Under the pieces are notes generated by a model. It was given only the letters and a program-made list of their open reading frames with translations, ran no database searches and had not been told where the DNA came from. A program made the position numbers and the translations under genes. Below are positions 1 through 5,591 of a stretch of DNA of 10,334 bases, one piece after another. Source of the stretch: Methylobacterium sp. (lineage in GTDB: Bacteria > Pseudomonadota > Alphaproteobacteria > Rhizobiales > Beijerinckiaceae); assembly GCA_021154065.1 (NCBI GenBank), contig JAJKJG010000330.1, positions 1-10,334 on the forward strand. The letters are read 5' to 3'. How positions within the stretch are numbered: the first letter of the stretch is position 1; each line of letters starts with the position of its first letter.

Positions 1-435
1 GAGCGCCTCGCGGGCATCCTCGCCGATGCGCGCGTAGTCAAGATTTTTCATTTCGCCCGCTTCGATCTCGCGGTGCTGAAACGCGCGCTCGGCGTCATGC
101 CGGGCCCGGTTTACTGCACGAAGATCGCCTCCAAGCTCACGCGCACCTACACCGACCGGCACGGGCTCAAGGATCTCGTGAAGGAACTGCTCGGCGTCGA
201 TCTCTCGAAGCAGCAGCAATCATCGGACTGGGGCGCGGCCACGCTGACGCAAGCGCAACTGGAGTACGCCGCCTCCGACGTGCTGCACCTGCACGCCCTG
301 AAGGCGAAGCTCGACATCCTGCTTGAGCGCGAGGGCCGGAGGCCCATCGCCGACGCCTGCTTCGCCTTCTTGCCGGCGCGGGCCGAGCTTGACCTCCTCG
401 GCTGGCCGGACACCGACATCTTCGCACATAGTTGA
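1..435 (+). CDS. rnd: Ribonuclease D, 3' part (5' end outside window)
   Basis: This is the last 144 codons of a DEDDy-family 3'-5' exoribonuclease. RNase D trims the 3' ends of tRNA and other small RNAs in the cytoplasm. The reading frame is open from base 1 and ends with TGA at 433-435. Visible are the Exo II region FHFARFD (fragment residues 16-22, acidic Asp22) and the Exo III motif YAASD (residues 89-93, with the Tyr and Asp that define the DEDDy subgroup). The Exo I motif must lie upstream of the window. The protein ends about 50 residues after Exo III, so no HRDC domain is present; that fits the short (about 200 aa) RNase D of alphaproteobacteria rather than the long E. coli type. A GTG at 73 could be mistaken for a start, but the Exo II motif lies upstream of it. 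Its position directly before lptC is typical of Hyphomicrobiales. Confidence 0.93.
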   Translation, partial: ERLAGILADARVVKIFHFARFDLAVLKRALGVMPGPVYCTKIASKLTRTYTDRHGLKDLVKELLGVDLSKQQQSSDWGAATLTQAQLEYAASDVLHLHALKAKLDILLEREGRRPIADACFAFLPARAELDLLGWPDTDIFAHS

Positions 436-498
436 CGAACATCCCGCATGATCCGCTCAGGCGCGCGTAGGCCCATCGGCGCAGCCATAACTTTGCCA

Positions 499-521
499 CG
501 GGCCTCAGGCAGCGAGGCCCG
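499..521 (+). other. Perfect 8-bp hairpin before lptC
   Basis: Arms CGGGCCTC (499-506) and GAGGCCCG (514-521) enclose a 7-nt loop. The structure lies between the rnd stop and the lptC start (528). It has no T-tract, so it is not a classical terminator. The second arm contains GAGG (514-517), the only purine-rich ribosome-binding candidate for lptC, 10 nt before the ATG. The hairpin could therefore mask the ribosome-binding site. That role is inference. Confidence 0.45.
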
Positions 522-527
522 GCGAAA

Positions 528-1322
528 ATGCAGGCGGTTAATGTCGGACGGGCGGGGCAGCGCGTGAGTCCTGAAGGACGCGATCGGTCGCGGGCGGGTG
601 CGGCGGATGCGCCGCTCGATCCCCGCATGCGCGCTTACGCGCAGGCCCAGCGTCATTCGGCTCGCGTGCGGCTGTTCCGGCGCGCAATCCCCATCGGCGC
701 CGCCATCGCCATCGGCGCCGTCCTGGCGATCGCGATTTTCGATCCGTTCGGCCGCATCGGCGGCTTGTCCTTGGGGCCGCTCAGCCTTTCGGGCACCAAG
801 ATCACCATGGAAAATCCGCGCCTCACCGGCTATCGGGGACGGGATCTGCGGCCCTACGAGGTCACGGCCATCGCTGCGATGCAGGACATCCGCAAGCCGA
901 ACGTCATCGAACTGAAGGACATGCGGGCCCGCCTCGCCACGGACGACAGCGGCGGGACGGCGCGGCTTGAATCGGCCACCGGCGTGTTCGACACCCAGAA
1001 GGAACAGCTCGAGTTGAAACAGGATATCCGGGTCACGACCGACACGGGGCACGAAGCCCGGTTGCTGTCGGCCTCCGTCGATTTCAAGGCCGGCACCGTG
1101 GTCTCGCGCGAGCCCGTGACCGTCAAGCTGACCAATGGCTTGGTTGAGGCGGATCAACTTGAGATCAGCGACAACGGAAAGATCATTGCATTCGTGGGCC
1201 GCGTTCGAACCGTGCTTGAGAGCGCGAGCGGCGATCGCCAGGCTGGGGACGCCCCGCCCGCGAGCCGCGAAGCCGCGCCCGCGCGGACCTCACAGGCTGA
1301 ACCGATGAGCTTGCGCCCATGA
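528..1322 (+). CDS. lptC: LPS export protein LptC
   Basis: LptC is the bitopic inner-membrane protein that takes lipopolysaccharide from LptB2FG and passes it to LptA in the periplasm. The 264-residue product has a basic cytoplasmic N-terminus, one membrane helix at about residues 54-72, and then a beta-rich YrbK/LptC domain. The segment LSGTKITMENPRLTGY (about 87-102) and the following PYEV...A..D and GVFDT..E elements resemble alphaproteobacterial LptC. The last 35 or so residues are Ala/Pro/Arg-rich and probably disordered. The start at 528 is the first ATG, with GAGG 10 nt upstream. GTG 564 or ATG 627 are alternatives and would shorten only the cytoplasmic tail. It overlaps lptA by 4 bp (ATGA at 1319-1322), implying translational coupling. 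lptF and lptG, the permease genes, are not in the window. Confidence 0.9.
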   Translation: MQAVNVGRAGQRVSPEGRDRSRAGAADAPLDPRMRAYAQAQRHSARVRLFRRAIPIGAAIAIGAVLAIAIFDPFGRIGGLSLGPLSLSGTKITMENPRLTGYRGRDLRPYEVTAIAAMQDIRKPNVIELKDMRARLATDDSGGTARLESATGVFDTQKEQLELKQDIRVTTDTGHEARLLSASVDFKAGTVVSREPVTVKLTNGLVEADQLEISDNGKIIAFVGRVRTVLESASGDRQAGDAPPASREAAPARTSQAEPMSLRP

Positions 1323-2059
1323 ACAGGAATTTTTGGAAGCGATCGGCCGCCCTGGCCGCAGGGCTGATCTTCGTGGTCCCTGCTCTGGCCCAACAGCCCT
1401 CGCAGCCGCAGCGCCCGCCGCAGGCGGCGCAAAAAAACAAGGACCGCCCCGCGCCGCTCGGCGGCCTTGGGGCCAACAGCAAGGAGCCGATCAAGATCGA
1501 TTCCGATCGCCTCGACGTGTTCGATCGCGACGGCCGCGCCGTGTTCACCGGCAACGTCGTCGCGGTTCAGGGCGACAGCACCATCCGATGCTCGATCATG
1601 ACCGTCTTCTATGAGCAAAACCGCGCCCAGGCGCAGGCCGGAGGCCAGCCGCGCCAGCCCAGCTCGTCGCCGGGCTCGAACGATAATTCGATCAAGAAGA
1701 TCGATTGTCAGGGCCCGGTCACGGTCGTGTCGAAGACGCAGACCGCGACCGGCGACAACGCGGTTTACGACAAGGCGGGCAACAAGGTCGTGATCACCGG
1801 CAACGTCGCCCTGGCCGATGGCCCGAACATGATGCGGGGCGAGCGCATCGTGTACGATCTTGACACGGGCGTCGCCAACGTCGACCCGAAAGCCGGCGAG
1901 CGGGTCAAGGCTCTGATCACGCCGGGCAGCAGTTCCGAGAACGGGCCGAAGGCCGATTCGTCGAAAGCGGACCCGTCTCCCAAGCCGAAGGCCGATTCGT
2001 CGAAAGCGGACTCGGCTCCCAAGCCGGCGCCGCGTCCGGCGAGCGCTCGGGCCAATTGA
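1319..2059 (+). CDS. lptA: Periplasmic LPS-bridge protein LptA
   Basis: LptA forms the periplasmic beta-jellyroll bridge that carries lipopolysaccharide from LptC to the outer-membrane LptD/E complex. The 246-residue product has a Sec signal peptide (basic start, hydrophobic 9-20, cleavage likely after Ala24 in PALA-QQ). A Gln/Pro-rich linker follows, then the OstA/LptA domain at about residues 55-190 with paired strands such as IKIDSDRLDVFDRDGRAVFTG and NKVVITGNVALADG...RGERIVYDLDTG. Residues about 110-127 form a Gln/Ser/Pro-rich insertion between strands. The C-terminal 35-40 residues are a Lys/Ser/Pro/Ala-rich tail containing two copies of a 13-residue repeat (PKADSSKAD...). E. coli LptA is about 185 residues, so the extra length comes from the linker, insertion and tail. 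The start is fixed by the ATGA overlap with lptC. The reading frame of lptB follows in the same frame after the TGA. Confidence 0.92.
   Translation: MNRNFWKRSAALAAGLIFVVPALAQQPSQPQRPPQAAQKNKDRPAPLGGLGANSKEPIKIDSDRLDVFDRDGRAVFTGNVVAVQGDSTIRCSIMTVFYEQNRAQAQAGGQPRQPSSSPGSNDNSIKKIDCQGPVTVVSKTQTATGDNAVYDKAGNKVVITGNVALADGPNMMRGERIVYDLDTGVANVDPKAGERVKALITPGSSSENGPKADSSKADPSPKPKADSSKADSAPKPAPRPASARAN
1945..2022 (+). repeat. 39-bp tandem repeat, two copies, in the lptA 3' end
   Basis: Copy 1 is 1945-1983 and copy 2 is 1984-2022. They are identical for the first 27 bases and differ at only two of the remaining 12. The unit is 39 bp, a multiple of three, and encodes PKADSSKADPSPK then PKADSSKADSAPK. 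It keeps the frame and lengthens the LptA tail by 13 residues. Near-identity at synonymous positions points to a recent duplication. Confidence 0.9.
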
Positions 2060-2071
2060 GCGCCTTCACCT

Positions 2072-3139
2072 TTGGCGGCTGAGCCGTTATGGCCTGCGGC
2101 CGTGCAGGGAAAAAGCCCGAAACCCTGGAAAGCGCCCTCGTCCGTGAAATCCGTCCTCGATCGCAGCAGGCTCATACGGTTGGCGTCGCCGGCATGCGGA
2201 GGCCTTGTCGAAGCGTGGGACGGCGTATCGGACGACGACGCCGCCAGGCCGTCGCAACCGTCCGGCAGCGCGGCCGCCAACGGCCGTGTCCGTGGGTTTT
2301 CCAACGGATGGAGCGCTTCCGGCGCTCTCGCGGGTCGAACAAGCCGCTTCATCCGCAAAACGTTCGGCATCGGCTCTGAGCGCAGGGCGTCGGTCGAGGC
2401 CGGGTTCGGCGGACCCGGCGTCCTGGCGGTCAAAGGTCTGAAGAAAAGTTACCGCGGGCGCACCGTCGTTCACGAGGCCGCCCTTCACGTCCGCAACGGC
2501 GAGGCGGTCGGTTTGCTGGGGCCGAACGGGGCCGGCAAGACGACGATCTTCTACATGATCACCGGACTCGTCTCCGCCGATCAGGGCACGATCAGCCTTG
2601 AAGGGCACGACATCACCCATCTGCCGATGTACCGCCGGGCGCGGCTCGGGATTGGCTACCTGCCTCAGGAAGCCTCCATTTTCCGCGGTCTCAACGTCGA
2701 GGACAACATCCGCGGCGTGCTTGAAGTCGTCGAGCCGAATCGGCGGGAGCGCGAGCGCAAGCTCGACGCGCTCCTGGAGGAGTTCAACATCAGTCGGCTG
2801 CGCAAGGCGCCTTCGATCGCGCTGTCAGGCGGCGAGCGGCGGCGATGCGAGATCGCCCGCGCGCTGGCCGGCTCGCCGTCGTTCATGCTGCTCGACGAGC
2901 CGTTCGCCGGCATCGATCCCATCGCGGTCGGCGACATCCAGAACCTCGTCCGGCACCTGACCAGCCGCGGCATCGGCGTGCTCATCACCGATCATAACGT
3001 GCGTGAGACCCTGGCGCTCACCGATCGCACCTACATTATTCATTCAGGCCGCGTGCTGACCGAAGGCCGACCCGACGAAATCGTCGCCAACGAGGACGTC
3101 CGGCGGCTCTACCTCGGCGAGGATTTCCGGCTTTATTAG
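2072..3139 (+). CDS. lptB: LPS export ABC transporter ATPase LptB, N-terminally extended
   Basis: LptB is the cytoplasmic ATPase dimer that powers lipopolysaccharide extraction by LptFG. Numbered from 2072, the ABC domain starts near residue 117. It carries Walker A GPNGAGKTT (150-158), Q-loop LPQEASIF (Gln199), signature LSGGERRR (251-258), Walker B FMLLDEPFAGIDP (Asp275, Glu276) and the switch histidine in ITDHN (His308). Elements such as GYLPQEASIFRGL and the DFRLY end are characteristic of LptB. Typical LptB is about 240 residues; here roughly 80-115 extra residues, rich in Ser/Gly/Arg, precede the domain. Extensions of this kind occur in Hyphomicrobiales LptB. The start is unresolved: the frame has no ATG before the ABC domain. 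Candidates are TTG 2072 (used here as the outer limit, 12 bp after the lptA stop), GTG 2102, GTG 2144 and TTG 2180. The last has the best ribosome-binding match, AGCAGG at 9 nt. Confidence 0.92.
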   Translation: MAAEPLWPAAVQGKSPKPWKAPSSVKSVLDRSRLIRLASPACGGLVEAWDGVSDDDAARPSQPSGSAAANGRVRGFSNGWSASGALAGRTSRFIRKTFGIGSERRASVEAGFGGPGVLAVKGLKKSYRGRTVVHEAALHVRNGEAVGLLGPNGAGKTTIFYMITGLVSADQGTISLEGHDITHLPMYRRARLGIGYLPQEASIFRGLNVEDNIRGVLEVVEPNRRERERKLDALLEEFNISRLRKAPSIALSGGERRRCEIARALAGSPSFMLLDEPFAGIDPIAVGDIQNLVRHLTSRGIGVLITDHNVRETLALTDRTYIIHSGRVLTEGRPDEIVANEDVRRLYLGEDFRLY

Positions 3140-3143
3140 CCAT

Positions 3144-3165
3144 GCCGGCAGGACGCCGGCCGTCC
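3144..3165 (+). other. GC-rich overlapping inverted repeats after lptB
   Basis: GCCGGC (3144-3149) pairs with GCCGGC (3155-3160), and GGACG (3151-3155) pairs with CGTCC (3161-3165). The two stems are mutually exclusive. There is no T-tract, so a role as a weak terminator of the lpt operon is only possible. Confidence 0.25.
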
Positions 3166-3175
3166 GGGCCGCGCT

Positions 3176-3202
3176 TTGACGCTTTCGCCGAAGCGTTATA
3201 GA
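3176..3202 (+). promoter_or_regulatory. Candidate housekeeping promoter of rpoN with internal dyad
   Basis: TTGACG (3176-3181, five of six matches to the -35 consensus) is followed after 15 bases by TATAGA (3197-3202). A TAGAGA at 3199-3204 would give a 17-base spacer instead. Between them lies a perfect dyad, ACGCTT (3179-3184) and AAGCGT (3191-3196). The promoter would start RNA near 3209. That leaves almost no leader for a TTG start at 3217 but about 60 nt for the ATG at 3271. Confidence 0.45.
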
Positions 3203-3270
3203 GAATCGCAACTGAGTTGAAGCAAAAAGCATGCCGCGTGGTGGACGGTCCATCCGCGCCGGGGCTGAGC

Positions 3271-4818
3271 ATGGGTTTGATGCAACGGCTGGAGCTGCGC
3301 CAGGGACAGTCCCTGGTGATGACGCCGCAGCTGCTGCAGGCGATCAAGCTGCTGCAACTGTCTCATCTCGAACTTGCGGCCCATGTCGAGGCCGAACTCG
3401 AGCGCAACCCGCTTCTCGAACGCGCCGAGGCTGAGGGCGCGGACGACGACCAAAGCCCCCCTGACGGGGACGAGCCCGAGGCAGAGGCGGATGGACAGCC
3501 TGTCGCCGATCTGTGGCTCGGCGACGAGCTTCAATCGAGCCGGTCCGAGATCGAGAGCGATTTTGATGCCTCTCTCGACAACGTTTTCCCGGACGAACCC
3601 GCTTCCGCGAACGGGAAAGGGGCAGGCCCGGGCGACATCCTTCCGCTGGTTTCGTCGCCTTGGACCGGCGCCGGATCGGGCGGGTTCGACGGCGAGGCGC
3701 CCGATTTCGAAGCGACCCTGACCGCCGAGGCGAGCCTGCACGACCACCTCGTCGCGCAACTCGATCTGGCGACCCGCGATCCCGTTGAGCGCCTCGTGGG
3801 ACGCCACCTCATCGACGCGATCGACGAGGCCGGCTACCTCGCTGAAAGCATTGATGCGGTGGCGGAGCGGCTTGGCGCCGATCCCGCCTTCGTCGAGCGC
3901 GTCCTGGCCTGCGTGCAGACGTTCGACCCGTCGGGCGTCGGCGCTCGCTCGCTCGCCGAGTGCCTCGCCCTGCAGCTTAAGGAGCGCAACCGCTTCGATC
4001 CCGCCATGCAGGCGCTGGTCGGCCATCTCGACCTTGTGGCGAGGCGCGATCTTTCGGCGTTGCGGCGCCTGTGCGGCGTCGATGACGAAGATCTCGCCGA
4101 AATGCTCGCCGAAGTGCGCCAACTCGATCCGAAGCCCGGCCGTGCTTTCGGCGGCGGCCCGGTCGAGGTCCTGATCCCCGACGTATTCGTGCGGGCCGCG
4201 CCCGACGGCAGTTGGTTGATCGAACTCAACCCGGACGCGTTGCCCCGCGTTCTCGTCAACCAGACCTACTACGCGCGCGTATCGCGAACCGCCAAAAACG
4301 AGGCCGACAAAACCTTTCTTGCCGATTGCCTGCAAACCGCCAACTGGCTCGCCCGCAGCCTGGACCAGCGGGCGAAAACGATCTTGAAGGTCGCAACCGA
4401 GATCGTGCGCCAGCAGGACGGGTTTTTCGCCCATGGAGTCGCGCACCTGCGCCCGCTCAATCTCAAGACGGTGGCGGACGCCATCGGCATGCATGAGTCG
4501 ACCGTGTCGCGCGTGACCTCGAACAAGTCGATCGGAACGAGCCGCGGCGCCTTTGAAATGAAGTACTTTTTCACGGCCGCCATTCCCGGCGCCGCCGGCG
4601 CGGAGGCGCATTCCTCGGAGGCGGTGCGCCACCGCATCAAGCAACTCATCGAGGGAGAGCGCGCCGATGGCGTCCTCTCGGACGACGCGCTGGTTCAGAG
4701 GCTTAAAAGCGAAGGCGTTGACATCGCCCGGCGCACGGTCGCGAAATATCGGGAGTCCCTGCGCATTCCCTCGTCCATCGAGCGTCGCCGCGAGAGGCAG
4801 GTCGCCGCCCTGCGGTGA
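3271..4818 (+). CDS. rpoN: RNA polymerase sigma-54 factor RpoN
   Basis: Sigma-54 directs RNA polymerase to -24/-12 promoters and needs an AAA+ activator to open DNA. It controls nitrogen and other specialised genes. From the ATG at 3271 the product has 515 residues. Region I (about 1-50) reads MGLMQRLELRQGQSLVMTPQ and continues through a Leu/Gln-rich helix to LERNPLLE. Region II (about 53-75) is acidic. The core-binding domain spans about 120-320. A helix-turn-helix follows with the conserved ESTVSRV and NK. The C-terminal RpoN box ARRTVAKYRE (residues 486-495, bases 4726-4755) is intact, and the protein ends about 20 residues later. I prefer 3271 because family members begin with a few residues before (K/R)LELRQ and because a promoter lies close upstream. 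TTG 3217 and GTG 3238/3241 are in-frame alternatives. The usual partners lptB (upstream) and ptsN (downstream) flank it. Confidence 0.96.
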   Translation: MGLMQRLELRQGQSLVMTPQLLQAIKLLQLSHLELAAHVEAELERNPLLERAEAEGADDDQSPPDGDEPEAEADGQPVADLWLGDELQSSRSEIESDFDASLDNVFPDEPASANGKGAGPGDILPLVSSPWTGAGSGGFDGEAPDFEATLTAEASLHDHLVAQLDLATRDPVERLVGRHLIDAIDEAGYLAESIDAVAERLGADPAFVERVLACVQTFDPSGVGARSLAECLALQLKERNRFDPAMQALVGHLDLVARRDLSALRRLCGVDDEDLAEMLAEVRQLDPKPGRAFGGGPVEVLIPDVFVRAAPDGSWLIELNPDALPRVLVNQTYYARVSRTAKNEADKTFLADCLQTANWLARSLDQRAKTILKVATEIVRQQDGFFAHGVAHLRPLNLKTVADAIGMHESTVSRVTSNKSIGTSRGAFEMKYFFTAAIPGAAGAEAHSSEAVRHRIKQLIEGERADGVLSDDALVQRLKSEGVDIARRTVAKYRESLRIPSSIERRRERQVAALR

Positions 4819-4914
4819 TCCGGGCGGGCCCGGTCATGCCTTGCCGCAGCCCTCTTCAAACCATGATCGGGCGGCACCGTCAGGCGACGATTCGGGGCGA
4901 GAGGGTTCAGCCAT

Positions 4915-4936
4915 GCGCGGCTGGCGTCAGCCGCGC
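4915..4936 (+). terminator. Strong hairpin after rpoN, possible terminator
   Basis: Arms GCGCGGCTG (4915-4923) and CAGCCGCGC (4928-4936) are perfectly complementary over 9 bp with the loop GCGT. It starts 97 bases after the rpoN stop. There is no T-tract downstream (CTGATCG), so it is either a U-poor terminator or an RNA-stabilising stem. Either would separate rpoN from ptsN transcripts. Confidence 0.5.
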
Positions 4937-4944
4937 CTGATCGT

Positions 4945-5003
4945 ATATGGGCGCCTGAGACGAATGGACCGACCCTCCTCCGCTGAAACGCGCCCTCCCA
5001 TAT
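4945..5003. repeat. Imperfect long inverted repeat before ptsN
   Basis: ATATGGGCGC (4945-4954) is mirrored by GCGCCCTCCCATAT (4990-5003). The ATATG/CATAT outer parts and GGCGC/GCGCC inner parts pair, with about four unpaired bases in the right arm and 35 bases between arms. It ends 8 bases before the sigma-54 promoter match. It could be an RNA stem or a protein-binding site; the sequence does not decide. Confidence 0.3.
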
Positions 5004-5010
5004 CTTGATG

Positions 5011-5027
5011 TTGGCCTATGGCTTGCT
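5011..5027 (+). promoter_or_regulatory. Candidate sigma-54 (-24/-12) promoter of ptsN
   Basis: The site TTGGCCTATGGCTTGCT matches the sigma-54 consensus (YTGGCACG-N4-TTGCW) at the -24 block TTGGC and the full -12 block TTGCT. The essential GG (5013-5014) and GC (5025-5026) have exactly 10 bases between them, as required. The ACG part of the -24 block is not matched. Transcription would start near 5038, about 45 bases before the ptsN ATG. No NtrC-type (TGCACC...GGTGCA) or NifA-type (TGT-N10-ACA) activator site was recognised upstream. Confidence 0.5.
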
Positions 5028-5082
5028 TGGCTCTCGCGACCGGGCCGCCTCCGTCTTGCTCTTGTGATCCCGATCAGACCGA

Positions 5083-5547
5083 ATGCCCGTGCTGGAATTT
5101 TTCAATCCCGAAGCCGTGCTGCCCGCCTTGCGGGTCAGCGGCAAAAAACAGGCGCTGCACGAACTCGCCGCTCACGCGGCGCGGCTCACCGGACTTGAAG
5201 AACGCCTGATTTACGAGACGCTGCTGCAGCGCGAGCGCCTCGGCTCGACCGGCATCGGCGAGGGCATCGCGATCCCGCACGGCAAACTGCCTAAGCTCGA
5301 CCGTCTCTTCGGCCTGCTGGCCAGGCTCGACCGGCCGATCGACTTCGAAGCCCTCGACGCCCAGCCGGTCGATATCCTGTTCCTCCTGCTCGCGCCCGAA
5401 GGCGCCGGCGCGGACCATCTCAAGGCGCTCGCCAGGGTCGCCCGCGTGCTGCGCGAGCCGGGCCTTCTTGATCGCATCCGCGCCGCGCGCGACGCGGACG
5501 CACTGTACGCCATCATGACCCAGACCTCGGCCCCGCAGGCGGCGTAG
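5083..5547 (+). CDS. ptsN: Nitrogen-regulatory PTS protein EIIA-Ntr
   Basis: PtsN is the cytoplasmic end acceptor of the nitrogen phosphotransferase chain (PtsP - NPr - EIIA-Ntr). It moves no sugar but controls targets such as potassium transport and nitrogen or carbon metabolism according to its phosphorylation. The 154-residue product is a single PTS EIIA type-2 domain of usual length. The phosphorylated histidine is His66 in GIAIPHGKL. Other family landmarks are LLQRERLGSTGIGEG (about 47-61), PIDFEALD and ILFLLLAPEGAGADHLKALARVARVL (about 108-133). The ATG at 5083 gives the normal start, a few residues before the strand FFNPEAVLPAL. It follows rpoN, a widespread pairing, and has its own candidate -24/-12 promoter at 5011-5027, so sigma-54 may control it. 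PtsP and NPr genes are not in the window. Confidence 0.95.
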   Translation: MPVLEFFNPEAVLPALRVSGKKQALHELAAHAARLTGLEERLIYETLLQRERLGSTGIGEGIAIPHGKLPKLDRLFGLLARLDRPIDFEALDAQPVDILFLLLAPEGAGADHLKALARVARVLREPGLLDRIRAARDADALYAIMTQTSAPQAA

Positions 5548-5591
5548 CCGCAACCCGCAGGCTCCCGACAGGCCGAAACCGGAGCGCCGCC

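Larger units (their letters stand above)
4819..5082. other. rpoN-ptsN intergenic region, no hpf gene
   Basis: This 264-base gap holds a perfect 9-bp hairpin (4915-4936), an imperfect inverted repeat (4945-5003) and a sigma-54 promoter match (5011-5027). In many proteobacteria the ribosome hibernation factor gene hpf lies between rpoN and ptsN. A long-form hpf needs about 600 bases and does not fit. The open frames that cross the gap have no recognisable protein family and arginine/proline-rich composition typical of out-of-frame reading. Confidence 0.6.

Noticed and set aside
432..460. TTGACG at the rnd stop as a -35 box for lptC
   Set aside because: No acceptable -10 sequence lies 15-19 bases downstream.
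147..1157. A 336-codon minus-strand open frame across rnd and lptC
   Set aside because: It is antisense to two recognisable genes, has Arg/Gly-rich composition and matches no known family.
3196..4644. A 482-codon open frame on the minus strand opposite rpoN
   Set aside because: It is fully antisense to an unmistakable sigma-54 gene, has no recognisable domain, and long antisense frames are expected opposite GC-rich genes.
4667..5008. A 113-codon plus-strand frame running from within rpoN into the gap, considered as a possible short hpf
   Set aside because: It starts inside rpoN out of frame, shows no S30AE-like pattern, and is rich in Arg/Pro/Ser.
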